64,000 nt of DNA from Streptomyces canus. GTDB lineage: Bacteria > Actinomycetota > Actinomycetes > Streptomycetales > Streptomycetaceae. The stretch is taken from the NCBI RefSeq assembly GCF_041435015.1, contig NZ_CP107989.1, positions 6,696,001-6,760,000 of the forward strand, given 5' to 3'. The translations under genes and the position numbers were made by a program. Positions 14,204-22,948 of the stretch are shown here, one piece after another (position 1 is the stretch's first letter; each line of letters starts with the position of its first letter). The notes under the pieces are model-generated. The model was given only the letters and a program-made list of their open reading frames with translations, was not told the origin of the DNA and made no database searches.

Positions 14204-14245
14204 ACCGCGACGCTAGCCGTACGACCCGTCACGCCGGGACCAGCC

Positions 14246-14276
14246 TTGCCCGGGGACTACCCCACCGCCGTACACT
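14246..14276 (+). promoter_or_regulatory. Probable hrcA-dnaJ2 promoter
   Basis: TTGCCC (14246-14251) and TACACT (14271-14276), separated by 19 nt, fit a vegetative sigma (HrdB-type) promoter. The predicted start falls just before the CIRCE operator at 14289, so bound HrcA would block initiation or early elongation. Confidence 0.5.
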
Positions 14277-14288
14277 GGCCGGGGAGCG

Positions 14289-14315
14289 TTGGCACTCGGA
14301 CGGACAGAGTGCCAG
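14289..14315 (+). promoter_or_regulatory. CIRCE operator (HrcA binding site)
   Basis: TTGGCACTC-N9-GAGTGCCAG, a perfect 9-bp inverted repeat that differs from the classic TTAGCACTC-N9-GAGTGCTAA at one symmetrical position pair. It lies 38 bp upstream of hrcA. It indicates autoregulation of hrcA and control of dnaJ2 by heat shock. Confidence 0.93.
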
Positions 14316-14353
14316 GCGAGGTGCCGAGGGAACGACTTCTGGAGGTGTGCGCG

Positions 14354-15370
14354 ATGCTGAGTGAACGCAGGCTCCAGGTGCTGCGCGCCATCGTCCAGGA
14401 CTACGTCGGCACCGAGGAGCCGGTCGGGTCGAAGGCCCTGACCGAGCGGCACAACCTCGGCGTCTCCCCGGCGACCGTCCGCAACGACATGGCGGCCCTG
14501 GAGGACGAGGGGTTCATCGCCCAGCCGCACACCAGTGCCGGGCGCATCCCGACCGACAAGGGCTATCGGCTGTTCGTCGACAAGCTCGCGGGCGTCAAGC
14601 CGATGACCGCGCCCGAGCGGCGCGCCATCCAGAACTTCCTCGACGGCGCGGTGGACCTCGACGACGTCGTGGCCCGGACCGTGCGGCTGCTCGCGCAGCT
14701 GACCCGGCAGGTCGCCGTCGTGCAGTACCCGTCCCTCACCCGCTCGACCGTGCGGCATGTGGAACTGCTCTCGCTCGCCCCCGCGCGCGTGATGCTCGTG
14801 CTGATCACGGACACCGGCCGGGTCGAGCAGCGCATGGTCGACTGCCCGGCACCCTTCGGGGAGGCCTCGCTCGCCGATCTGCGGGCCCGGCTCAACAGCC
14901 GGGTCGCGGGGCGCCGGTTCGCCGACGTGCCGCGACTGGTCGAGGACCTGCCCGAAGGCTTCGACGTCGAGGACAGGGGTACGGTCACGACAGTGCTCTC
15001 CACTCTCCTGGAGACACTCGTCGAGGAGAACGAGGAGCGGCTGATGATCGGCGGCACCGCCAATCTCACCCGCTTCGGACATGACTTTCCCCTCACCATC
15101 CGGCCCGTCCTGGAGGCCCTGGAGGAGCAGGTCGTCCTCCTCAAACTCCTTGGCGAGGCGGGGGATTCGGGCATGACCGTACGCATCGGTCACGAGAACG
15201 CCTACGAGGGACTCAACTCCACTTCGGTGGTGTCGGTCGGCTACGGTTCGGGCAACGAGGCAGTCGCCAAGCTCGGCGTGGTCGGACCGACCCGCATGGA
15301 TTACCCGGGAACGATGGGAGCGGTACGCGCAGTGGCACGGTACGTCGGACAGATCCTGGCGGAGTCGTAA
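14354..15370 (+). CDS. hrcA: Heat-inducible transcription repressor HrcA
   Basis: A 338-aa repressor of heat-shock genes that binds CIRCE. The N-terminal winged helix reads [27 protein letters not shown] and [21 protein letters not shown]-like dimerisation domain follows (residues about 105-330), with the family segment [27 protein letters not shown] split across its C-terminus. The ATG at 14354 has GGAGGTG upstream. Its own promoter carries CIRCE. The stop codon abuts the dnaJ2 GTG, so the two genes form one translationally coupled operon. Confidence 0.96.
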   Translation: MLSERRLQVLRAIVQDYVGTEEPVGSKALTERHNLGVSPATVRNDMAALEDEGFIAQPHTSAGRIPTDKGYRLFVDKLAGVKPMTAPERRAIQNFLDGAVDLDDVVARTVRLLAQLTRQVAVVQYPSLTRSTVRHVELLSLAPARVMLVLITDTGRVEQRMVDCPAPFGEASLADLRARLNSRVAGRRFADVPRLVEDLPEGFDVEDRGTVTTVLSTLLETLVEENEERLMIGGTANLTRFGHDFPLTIRPVLEALEEQVVLLKLLGEAGDSGMTVRIGHENAYEGLNSTSVVSVGYGSGNEAVAKLGVVGPTRMDYPGTMGAVRAVARYVGQILAES

Positions 15371-16510
15371 GTGGCCACGGACTACTACGCCGTTCTCGGC
15401 GTGCGCCGCGACGCGTCGCAGGATGAGATCAAGAAGGCGTTCCGTCGGCTCGCGCGCGAGCTGCACCCGGACGTCAACCCGGATCCGAAGACCCAGGAGC
15501 GGTTCAAGGAGATCAACGCCGCCTACGAGGTGTTGTCGGACCCGCAGAAGAAGCAGGTCTACGACCTCGGCGGCGACCCGCTCTCGCAGGCCGGCGGCGG
15601 TGGCGCGGGCGGCTTCGGGGCCGGTGGGTTCGGGAACTTCTCGGACATCATGGACGCGTTCTTCGGTACGGCGTCGCAGCGGGGTCCGCGCTCGCGCACC
15701 CGGCGCGGCCAGGACGCCATGATCCGTCTCGAGATCGAACTCGACGAGGCGGCCTTCGGCACCACGAAGGACATCCAGGTCGACACGGCGATCGTGTGCA
15801 CCACCTGCAGTGGTGAGGGCGCGGCGCCGGGGACCTCGGCCCAGACGTGTGACATGTGCCGCGGCCGCGGTGAGGTGTCGCAGGTGACGCGGTCCTTCCT
15901 GGGCCAGGTCATGACGTCCCGGCCGTGCCCGCAGTGCCAGGGCTTCGGCACCGTGGTCCCGACCCCGTGCCCGGAGTGCGCCGGCGACGGCCGGGTCCGC
16001 TCGCGCCGCACGCTGACCGTGAAGATCCCGGCCGGTGTGGACAACGGCACGCGGATCCAGCTTGCGGGTGAGGGCGAGGTCGGTCCCGGTGGCGGTCCCG
16101 CCGGTGACCTCTACGTCGAGATCCACGAACTCCCGCACTCGCAGTTCCAGCGGCGTGGCGACGACCTGCACTGCACGGTCACGCTCCCGATGACGGCGGC
16201 GTCGCTCGGCACGAAGGTGCCGCTGGAGACGCTGGACGGCATGGAGGAGGTCGACATCCGGCCCGGTACCCAGTCCGGCCAGTCGATCCCGTTGCACAGC
16301 CGGGGCGTCACCCACCTGCGCGGCGGCGGCCGGGGCGACCTCATCGTCCACGTCGAGGTCCAGACCCCGACCAAGCTGGACCCCGAGCAGGAGCGCCTGC
16401 TGCGCGAGCTGGCGAAGCTGCGCGGCGAGGAACGGCCCACGGGGCAGTTCCAGCCGGGGCAGCAGGGGCTGTTCTCGCGGTTGAAGGACGCGTTCAACGG
16501 CCGTACGTGA
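15371..16510 (+). CDS. dnaJ: Chaperone DnaJ (second DnaJ, HrcA-linked)
   Basis: A 379-aa type I Hsp40 co-chaperone of DnaK. The J domain (residues 1-68) has the HPD motif in RELHPDVNPD. A Gly/Phe-rich linker (about 73-90) follows, then four CXXCXGXG zinc motifs (CTTCSGEG, CDMCRGRG, CPQCQGFG, CPECAGDG) and the C-terminal substrate-binding domains. GTG at 15371 follows the hrcA stop directly, with GGAG inside the end of hrcA. The hrcA-dnaJ pairing is typical of the DnaJ2 of Streptomyces. The last 60 bases of the gene are duplicated downstream at 16565-16629. Confidence 0.96.
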   Translation: MATDYYAVLGVRRDASQDEIKKAFRRLARELHPDVNPDPKTQERFKEINAAYEVLSDPQKKQVYDLGGDPLSQAGGGGAGGFGAGGFGNFSDIMDAFFGTASQRGPRSRTRRGQDAMIRLEIELDEAAFGTTKDIQVDTAIVCTTCSGEGAAPGTSAQTCDMCRGRGEVSQVTRSFLGQVMTSRPCPQCQGFGTVVPTPCPECAGDGRVRSRRTLTVKIPAGVDNGTRIQLAGEGEVGPGGGPAGDLYVEIHELPHSQFQRRGDDLHCTVTLPMTAASLGTKVPLETLDGMEEVDIRPGTQSGQSIPLHSRGVTHLRGGGRGDLIVHVEVQTPTKLDPEQERLLRELAKLRGEERPTGQFQPGQQGLFSRLKDAFNGRT

Positions 16511-16515
16511 GGTGT
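16451..16515 (+). repeat. 65-bp direct repeat, copy 1 (3' end of dnaJ2 plus stop)
   Basis: This segment codes the last 19 residues of DnaJ2, its stop codon and the next 5 bases. It is repeated without mismatch at 16565-16629, 114 bp away, so the region is a partial tandem duplication of a 114-bp unit. Confidence 0.97.
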
Positions 16516-16557
16516 GGGACGACTGCCGGGGGTCCGGGGGTCGTCCCCCGCGGGCAG
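16516..16557 (+). terminator. GC-rich hairpin after dnaJ2
   Basis: GGGACGAC (16516-16523) pairs with GTCGTCCC (16540-16547). An alternative fold pairs CTGCCGGGGG with CCCCC-GCG-GGCAG (ending 16557). Either gives a strong hairpin immediately after the dnaJ2 stop, without a U-run, as is usual for Streptomyces terminators. It sits between the two 65-bp repeats. Confidence 0.6.
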
Positions 16558-16564
16558 ACACAGT

Positions 16565-16629
16565 CAGCCGGGGCAGCAGGGGCTGTTCTCGCGGTTGAAG
16601 GACGCGTTCAACGGCCGTACGTGAGGTGT
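16565..16629 (+). repeat. 65-bp direct repeat, copy 2 (non-coding ghost of the dnaJ2 3' end)
   Basis: Perfect copy of 16451-16515, including the stop codon, lying in the intergenic space before the nitronate monooxygenase gene. It no longer belongs to an open gene with a plausible start. Confidence 0.97.
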
Positions 16630-16676
16630 CCAAGGCCCGATTCGGACTTGTTCGGAGGACGTGACAACATGCCGTC

Positions 16677-17753
16677 ATGTCCTCCGCGCTGACCGATCTC
16701 TTCCGTCACCCGATCGTGCAGGCCCCCATGGCGGGCGGCGTCTCCGTGCCGCGGCTCGCCGCCGCCGTGTCCGAGGCGGGCGGGCTCGGGTTCCTCGCCG
16801 CCGGGTACAAGACGGCCGACGGGTTGTACCAGGAGATCAAGCAGCTGCGCGGACTGACCGGGCTGCCCTTCGGGGTCAACCTGTTCATGCCACAACCCGA
16901 GTACGCCGACCCCGCGGCCGTCGAGGTCTACGCCCATCAGCTCGCCGGCGAGGCCACCTGGTACGAGACCGAGCTCGGCGACCCCGACAGCGGCCGTGAC
17001 GACGGGTACGACGCCAAGCTCGCCGTACTCCTCGACAACCCCGTGCCGGCGGCCTCCTTCCACTTCGGCATCCCGAGCAGTGAGGTCCTGGAGTCGCTGC
17101 GCCGGGCCGGCACCTTCACCCTCGTCACCGCGACCACCCCCGAAGAGGCCCTCGCCGTGCAGTACGCGGGCGCCGACGCGGTCATCGCGCAGGGCGTGGA
17201 GGCAGGCGGTCACCAGGGCACCCACCGGGACCTCCCCGAGCAGGACGGCTCCGGCCTCGGTCTCCTCTCCCTCGTCGCCCAGATCCGGGAGACGGTGACC
17301 ATCCCGATCGTCGCCGCCGGCGGCATCATGCGCGGCAGCCAGATCGCCGCCGTCCTCGCCGCGGGCGCGAGCGCGGCCCAGCTCGGCACGGCGTTCCTCG
17401 CCACGCACGAGTCCGGCGCCCACGACGTGCACAAGCAGGCGTTGACCAACCCCCTCTACGTCCGCACCGAGCTGACCCGCGCCTTCTCCGGCAGACCGGC
17501 TCGTGGCCTGGTCAACCGATTCCTGCGCGAGCACGGACCGTACGCGCCCGCCGCCTACCCCGAGGTCCACCACCTCACCGCCCCGCTCAGGAAGGCCGCC
17601 GCCAAGGCCAAGGACGCCCAGGGCATGGCGCTGTGGGCGGGCCAGGGGCACCGGATGGCGCGCGAGCTGCCCGCGGGGCAGCTGGTGGAGATACTCGCCG
17701 CCGAACTCGACGCGGCCAGGACAGCGTTGTCAGGCACGGGGGACCTGCGATGA
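16677..17753 (+). CDS. Nitronate monooxygenase-like FMN oxidoreductase
   Basis: A 358-aa TIM-barrel flavoprotein of the nitronate monooxygenase (2-nitropropane dioxygenase) family. It starts MSSALTDLFRHPIVQAPMAGG, the usual family N-terminus. The FMN phosphate-binding and catalytic segments are VEAGGHQG and VAAGGIMRGSQIAAVLAAGASAAQLGTAF (given here as two adjacent motifs around residues 180-240). The family oxidises alkyl nitronates and related toxic anions; the native substrate is unknown. It lies between dnaJ2 and rsmE, overlapping rsmE by ATGA, which is a common Streptomyces gene order. Confidence 0.9.
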   Translation: MSSALTDLFRHPIVQAPMAGGVSVPRLAAAVSEAGGLGFLAAGYKTADGLYQEIKQLRGLTGLPFGVNLFMPQPEYADPAAVEVYAHQLAGEATWYETELGDPDSGRDDGYDAKLAVLLDNPVPAASFHFGIPSSEVLESLRRAGTFTLVTATTPEEALAVQYAGADAVIAQGVEAGGHQGTHRDLPEQDGSGLGLLSLVAQIRETVTIPIVAAGGIMRGSQIAAVLAAGASAAQLGTAFLATHESGAHDVHKQALTNPLYVRTELTRAFSGRPARGLVNRFLREHGPYAPAAYPEVHHLTAPLRKAAAKAKDAQGMALWAGQGHRMARELPAGQLVEILAAELDAARTALSGTGDLR

Positions 17754-18499
17754 CCGCACCGGTGTTCGTGGTCGAGAACTTCGACGCGGGCGGCGGCGGA
17801 CGCTACGTCCTCGACGGCCCCGAAGGCCGCCACGCCGTCTCCGTGAAGCGGCTCCAGCCCGGCGAGGACGTCATCCTCACCGACGGGGCCGGGCGCTGGG
17901 CCGACTGCGTGGTGCTCGGCACCGAGGGCAAGGACCGGCTGATCGTCCAGCTGGACTCGGTGGCGGAGGAACCCCGGGCCCAGCCCCGCATCACCGTCGT
18001 CCAGGCCCTCCCCAAGGGCGACCGCGGTGAACTCGCCGTCGAGACCCTGACCGAGGTCGGCGTCGACGCCGTCGTGCCCTGGCAGGCCGCCCGCTGCATC
18101 ACCCAGTGGAAGGGCGACCGGGGCCTGAAGGCGCTCGCCAAGTGGCGGGCCACCGCCCGCGAGGCCGGCAAGCAGTCCCGCCGGGTCCGCTTCCCGGAGG
18201 TCGCGGACGCGGCGACGACCAAACAGGTTGCCGCACTTCTCGCCAAAGCCGACTTCGCCGCGGTGCTCCACTCCGACTTCGACCGCGGCAGCGAGCCGCT
18301 GGCCACCGCCGAACTCCCCGACGAGGGTGAGATCGTGCTGGTCGTCGGTCCCGAAGGAGGCGTCGCCAAGGACGAGTTGGCGCTCTTCGAGGAGGCCGGT
18401 GCGCGCGCCTACGTCCTCGGGCCCACCGTGCTGCGTACCTCGACCGCCGGAACCGCGGCGACCGCTCTGCTCCTCGGCCGCACCGGCCGCTGGTCCTGA
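17750..18499 (+). CDS. rsmE: 16S rRNA (uracil-1498-N3)-methyltransferase RsmE
   Basis: A 249-aa SPOUT-class RNA methyltransferase that modifies U1498 of 16S rRNA in the 30S subunit. An N-terminal PUA-like domain (GRHAVSVKRLQPGEDVILTDG around residue 25) is followed by the SPOUT domain with trefoil-knot motifs VVGPEGGVAKDEL and LGPTVLRTSTAGTAA near the C-terminus. The ATG overlaps the upstream stop, so it is translationally coupled. Length matches the family (about 245 aa). Confidence 0.94.
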   Translation: MTAPVFVVENFDAGGGGRYVLDGPEGRHAVSVKRLQPGEDVILTDGAGRWADCVVLGTEGKDRLIVQLDSVAEEPRAQPRITVVQALPKGDRGELAVETLTEVGVDAVVPWQAARCITQWKGDRGLKALAKWRATAREAGKQSRRVRFPEVADAATTKQVAALLAKADFAAVLHSDFDRGSEPLATAELPDEGEIVLVVGPEGGVAKDELALFEEAGARAYVLGPTVLRTSTAGTAATALLLGRTGRWS

Positions 18500-18516
18500 C
18501 CCCTGGAAGGACGGCT

Positions 18517-18909
18517 GTGGAACTCGCCCAAGTACGTCTGCTCGTCACCGACTTCGCCGCCTGCTACCGCTTCTACGCCGAGGTCCTCGGCCTCAAGCCC
18601 CAGTCGGGGGCGACGGGCGGGCCGTACGAGAAGTTCAGCCCCGCCACCGGCTCGGCGGGCATCGCCCTGCAGGACCGGTCGATGATGGCGGCGGTCCTCG
18701 GTGAACTGGGCGACTCGGCCACCGGCCACCGCTCCCTGGTCGTGCTCCGCGTCGACGACCTGGACACCTACTGCGAGCAGATCGCGTCCCGTGGTGCCAC
18801 CCTGCTGCACGGCCCGTCCCCGATGACGGACCGGATGCGCGTCGCCCACCTCAAGGACCCGGAGGGCAACCTGGTGGAGCTGCAGCAGTGGCTGCTGCTG
18901 CGCACCTGA
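18517..18909 (+). CDS. VOC (glyoxalase/bleomycin-resistance fold) protein
   Basis: A 130-aa single vicinal-oxygen-chelate domain: ELAQVRLLVTDFAACYRFY at the start and LKDPEGNLVELQQW at the end, the Glu of which is a typical metal ligand. Function ranges from lyase or dioxygenase to drug binding in this family, and nothing here decides it. The GTG start has GGAAGGA upstream. It sits 17 bp after rsmE and probably shares its transcript. Confidence 0.85.
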   Translation: MELAQVRLLVTDFAACYRFYAEVLGLKPQSGATGGPYEKFSPATGSAGIALQDRSMMAAVLGELGDSATGHRSLVVLRVDDLDTYCEQIASRGATLLHGPSPMTDRMRVAHLKDPEGNLVELQQWLLLRT

Positions 18910-19100
18910 GCACCACGTCGAACCGGTCCCAGCCGTCCAACTCCACTGCACCGGGCAGCCCGTAGCCGTCGGAGCTGCCCCCTCGCTCGCCCTCCCGGAA
19001 GACGACCCGGGTGCGGACTCCGTCGAGGACCAGGTGGAGCACATCGCGGTGCCCGACCGGCGCACAGGTGGCCGTATGCGCCCTACCGTCCCGGGCGGGT
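18851..19100 (-). pseudogene. Possible gene remnant, antisense to the end of the VOC gene
   Basis: A minus-strand frame that opens after a stop near 19100 reads as ordinary Streptomyces protein (VLHLVLDGVRTRVVFREGE, then LPGAVELDGWDRFDVVLR) with strongly G/C-ending codons. It has no convincing start and breaks down into low-complexity Ala/Pro where it runs into the VOC gene. A decayed C-terminal fragment is the best reading; no family is recognised. Confidence 0.3.
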
Positions 19101-19119
19101 CAGTGGCAGGCTGCCCTCC

Positions 19120-19653
19120 ATGGTGGCGTTGAGACGGAACTGGCGTCGGCCGCGCGGGGTGCGAGTAGCGGGTGTGATCGGGGTTGCCGTGCTGGCCGTG
19201 GGCGGGGTCGCCGCGTGCGATCCGACCGGCGTGGTCAGCTCCGCGACCGTGTCGTACACCACCGACCAGCTGGTCACCAAGGAGCTGAACCGGCAGAAGG
19301 CCGACGTGAGTTGGCTGACCTGCACGGCCACGTACGACAACGGCGACCGGACACCGAGTTCCAGTGTGAACACCGTCGCCACCGTCGACTGCGACGGGAA
19401 GACACGGGACGGCAAGGACATCACCGTCAAGGGCAAGGTGACCCGGACCGTCAGCGGCGCGTGTGTGCGCGGAGACCTCACCGCCACCGTCGGCGGCAAA
19501 CAGTGGTTCCACGTGGAGGGACTCGGCGACTGCAACGCCACGCCCACCCCGCCGGCCGACAACCCGCGACAGCCAGGCCCGACCGTCACCGTGACCGTCA
19601 CGAAGACCATCTGGTGCCAGAAGGACCCGCAGTGCTGGCCCGACGGCAAGTGA
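19120..19653 (+). CDS. Secreted lipoprotein, DUF4333-like
   Basis: A 177-aa predicted lipoprotein. A basic N-terminus (RRNWRRPRGVR) and hydrophobic stretch lead to the lipobox VAAC with Cys33 as the lipidation site. The mature part has four further Cys and a beta-rich domain (TVDCDGKTRDGKDITVKG) resembling DUF4333 of actinobacterial lipoproteins. It ends in a Pro/Thr-rich segment and CQKDPQCWPDGK. ATG at 19120 has a weak RBS, and a GTG immediately follows as an alternative. Function unknown; it is expected on the outer face of the membrane. Confidence 0.75.
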   Translation: MVALRRNWRRPRGVRVAGVIGVAVLAVGGVAACDPTGVVSSATVSYTTDQLVTKELNRQKADVSWLTCTATYDNGDRTPSSSVNTVATVDCDGKTRDGKDITVKGKVTRTVSGACVRGDLTATVGGKQWFHVEGLGDCNATPTPPADNPRQPGPTVTVTVTKTIWCQKDPQCWPDGK

Positions 19654-19698
19654 TCGAAACCTCTGTGCACGGGGACGGCCCGTGCGTAGGGTGATCGG

Positions 19699-22600
19699 GT
19701 GACACAGCCTGCGACGTCTGCATATCTCCGGTTTCCCCATCTGCAGGGCGAGCTGGTGGCCTTCACCGCCGAGGACGACGTGTGGCTCGCGCCGCTCGAC
19801 GGCGGGCGCGCCTGGCGGGTCAGCGCGGACAACGTACCCGTCACCCACCCCCGTATCTCGCCCGACGGCACGACCGTCGCCTGGACCTCCGCCCGCGACG
19901 GCGCCCCCGAGGTGCACATCGCCCCGGTCGACGGCGGACCGTCCAGGAGGCTGACCCACTGGGGCAGTGCACGCACCCAGGTGCGCGGCTGGACCCCGGA
20001 GGGCGAGGTCCTCGCGATCACCACCCACGGCCAGGCCAGCCTGCGCCGCAGCTGGGCGCACACCGTCCCGCTCGACGGCGGCCCCGGCACCACCCTGCCG
20101 TACGGGCCCGTCGGCCAGGTCGCGTACGGACCGGCGACCGTGATCCTCTCCGCGCCCATGGGCCGGGAGGCCGCCTGGTGGAAGCGGTACCGGGGCGGTA
20201 CGGCGGGCAAGCTGTGGATCGATCCCGAGGGCGACGGCGCATTCGTACGGCTGCATGAGGAGTTGGACGGAAACCTGGAGTACCCCGTGTGGGCGGGCGA
20301 CCGGATCGCCTTCCTCTCGGACCACGAGGGCACCGGGGCCGTCTACTCCTCCCTCGCCGACGGCTCCGACCTGCGACGGCACACGCCTCTCGACGGCTAC
20401 TACGCCCGGCATGCGGCAGGCGACGGCACCCGGGTCGTCTACACCTCCGCCGGCGAACTGTGGATCCTCGACGACCTCGACGGCGCAGAACCTCGCCGCC
20501 TGGAGGTCCGGCTCGGCGGACAGCGTGCCGACCGGCAGCCGTTCCCCGTGGACGCCTCCCGCTGGTTCGGCTCGGCCGCTCCCGACCACACCGCGCGCGG
20601 CAGCGCGGTCGCGGTGCGCGGTGCCGTCCACTGGGTCACCCACCGTTCGGGCCCGGCCCGCGCCCTCGCCGCCGAACCCGGCGTCCGGGCCCGGCTGCCG
20701 CGCACCTTCCGCACGGAGGGCGAGGAGTGGGTGGTGTGGGTGACGGACGCGGAGGGCGACGACGCCCTGGAGTTCGCGCCCGCCACCGGTCTCGCCCCCG
20801 GCGCCACCCCGCGCCGCCTCGCCGCGGGACAACTCGGCCGCGTCCTGGGTCTGGCCATGGCCCCCGACGGCAGCCGGGCCGCGGTCGCCGCGCACGACGG
20901 CCGGGTGCTGCTCGTCGAGCGGGAGACCGGCGAGGTCCGCGAGGTCGACCGCAGTGAGGACGGCGATGTACGAGGGCTGACCTTCTCGCCCGACTCGGCC
21001 TGGCTCGCCTGGTCGCACCCCGGCCCCGCCCCGCTCTGCCAGCTCCGCCTCGCCAACACCACCGACCTGTCGGTCACCGAGGCGACCCCGCTGCGCTTCC
21101 AGGACTACGCCCCCGCCTTCACCCTCGACGGCAAGCACCTGGCCTTCCTGTCCAACCGCTCCTTCGACCCGGTCTACGACGAGCACGTCTTCGACCTCGC
21201 CTTCGTGGTCGGCGACCGCCCGCACCTGATCACCCTGGCCGCGACCACCCCGTCCCCGTTCGGCCCGCAGCGCCACGGCCGCCCCTTCGAGGCCCCCGAC
21301 AAGGACGAGACCCCCGACAGCGAGGGCACCCCGGCCACCCGTATCGACCTCGAGGGCCTCGCCGACCGGATCGTGCCCTTCCCGGTGGAGGCCGGCCGCT
21401 ACTCCAACCTCCGCGCGGCCAAGGACGGCGTGCTGTGGCTCCGGCACCCCGTCCAGGGCGTCCTCGGCTCCTCCCGGGCCACCCCGGACGACCCCGACCC
21501 CAAGACCGACCTCCAGCGCTACGACCTCGCCCAGCAGCGGCTCGAGCACCTCGCCGCCGACGCCGACCACTTCGCCGTCAGCGGCGACGGCAAGCGGGTC
21601 CTGCTGTGGACCGACGGCCGCCTGAAGGTCGTACCGAGCGACCGCCGCGCCTCGAACGACGACGACAGCGACACGAACATCTCCGTCGACCTCGGCCGCA
21701 TCCGCCAGACCGTCGACCCGTCGGCCGAGTGGCGCCAGATGTACGCGGAGACCGGCCGCATCATGCGCGACCACTTCTGGCGCCCGGACATGAGCGGTGT
21801 CGACTGGAACGGCGTGCTCGACCGCTACCGCCCCGTCCTGGACCGTCTGGCCACCCACGACGACCTCGTCGACCTCCTCTGGGAGGTCCACGGCGAACTC
21901 GGCACCTCCCACGCCTACGTCACCCCCCGCGGCGGCCACGGCCACGGCCCACGCCAGGGCCTGCTCGGCGCCGACATCTCCCGCCACGAGGACGGCCCCC
22001 ACGGGTCGGCACAGTGGCGTATCGACCGCATCCTGCCGACCGAGACCTCCGACCCCGACGCCCGCTCCCCGCTCGCCGCACCCGGCGTCGCGGTCCGCGC
22101 CGGGGACGCGATCGTCGCGGTCGGCGGTCACCCCGTCGACCCGGTCACGGGCCCCGGTCCCCTCCTGGTCGGCACGGCGGGCAAACCGACCGAGCTCACC
22201 ATCTCCCCGTCCGGCGGCGGCGAACTGCGGCACGCGGTCGTCGTACCGATCTCCGACGAGGAACCCCTGCGTTACCACGCCTGGGTCGCCGACCGCCGCG
22301 CCTACGTCCACGAGAAGTCCGGCGGACGGCTGGGGTACTTGCACGTCCCGGACATGCAGGCCCCCGGCTGGGCCCAGATCCACCGCGACCTGCGGGTCGA
22401 GGTGGCCCGCGAGGGGCTCGTGGTCGACGTCCGGGAGAACCGCGGCGGCCACACCTCCCAGCTGGTCGTCGAGAAGCTGGCCCGCCGGATCGTCGGCTGG
22501 GCGTTGCCGCGCGGAATGCGCGCCTACAGCTACCCGAGGGACGCGCCGCGCGGTCCCGTCGTGGCGGTGGCGAACGAGTTCTCGGGATCCGACGGCGACA

Positions 22601-22914
22601 TCGTCAACGCGGCGATCAAGGCGCTGGGCATCGGCCCGGTGGTGGGAACGCGCACGTGGGGCGGGGTCATCGGCATCGACAGCCGCTACCGCCTGGTCGA
22701 CGGCACGCTGATCACCCAGCCCAAGTACGCGTTCTGGCTGGAGGGTTACGAGTGGGGCGTGGAGAACCACGGGGTCGACCCCGACGTGGAGGTCGTGCAG
22801 AGGCCGCAGGACTACGCGGCGGGCAGGGACACGCAGCTGGACGCCGCGGTGCGGATCGCCCTGGAGGCATTGGACAGCAGTCCTGCCAAGATTCCGCCGA
22901 CCCTGCCTGACTAA
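19699..22914 (+). CDS. tri: Tricorn protease homologue (S41 family peptidase)
   Basis: A 1071-aa cytoplasmic tricorn-type protease, which degrades peptides released by the proteasome. Residues about 1-660 form two WD-like beta-propellers (PRISPDGTTVAWTS, FSPDSAWLAWSHPG). A PDZ domain and C1/C2 catalytic domains follow. Catalytic candidates match tricorn: S737-H738 in LGTSHAY, nucleophile S964-D965 in NEFSGSDGD, and Glu1022 in EWGVENHG. It starts at GTG 19699. The length equals archaeal and Streptomyces tricorns. It is followed after 34 bp by a HIT gene. All catalytic residues appear intact. Confidence 0.95.
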   Translation: MTQPATSAYLRFPHLQGELVAFTAEDDVWLAPLDGGRAWRVSADNVPVTHPRISPDGTTVAWTSARDGAPEVHIAPVDGGPSRRLTHWGSARTQVRGWTPEGEVLAITTHGQASLRRSWAHTVPLDGGPGTTLPYGPVGQVAYGPATVILSAPMGREAAWWKRYRGGTAGKLWIDPEGDGAFVRLHEELDGNLEYPVWAGDRIAFLSDHEGTGAVYSSLADGSDLRRHTPLDGYYARHAAGDGTRVVYTSAGELWILDDLDGAEPRRLEVRLGGQRADRQPFPVDASRWFGSAAPDHTARGSAVAVRGAVHWVTHRSGPARALAAEPGVRARLPRTFRTEGEEWVVWVTDAEGDDALEFAPATGLAPGATPRRLAAGQLGRVLGLAMAPDGSRAAVAAHDGRVLLVERETGEVREVDRSEDGDVRGLTFSPDSAWLAWSHPGPAPLCQLRLANTTDLSVTEATPLRFQDYAPAFTLDGKHLAFLSNRSFDPVYDEHVFDLAFVVGDRPHLITLAATTPSPFGPQRHGRPFEAPDKDETPDSEGTPATRIDLEGLADRIVPFPVEAGRYSNLRAAKDGVLWLRHPVQGVLGSSRATPDDPDPKTDLQRYDLAQQRLEHLAADADHFAVSGDGKRVLLWTDGRLKVVPSDRRASNDDDSDTNISVDLGRIRQTVDPSAEWRQMYAETGRIMRDHFWRPDMSGVDWNGVLDRYRPVLDRLATHDDLVDLLWEVHGELGTSHAYVTPRGGHGHGPRQGLLGADISRHEDGPHGSAQWRIDRILPTETSDPDARSPLAAPGVAVRAGDAIVAVGGHPVDPVTGPGPLLVGTAGKPTELTISPSGGGELRHAVVVPISDEEPLRYHAWVADRRAYVHEKSGGRLGYLHVPDMQAPGWAQIHRDLRVEVAREGLVVDVRENRGGHTSQLVVEKLARRIVGWALPRGMRAYSYPRDAPRGPVVAVANEFSGSDGDIVNAAIKALGIGPVVGTRTWGGVIGIDSRYRLVDGTLITQPKYAFWLEGYEWGVENHGVDPDVEVVQRPQDYAAGRDTQLDAAVRIALEALDSSPAKIPPTLPD

Positions 22915-22948
22915 GATGCCCCCCGAGATCCGAGGCGAAAGGAACACC

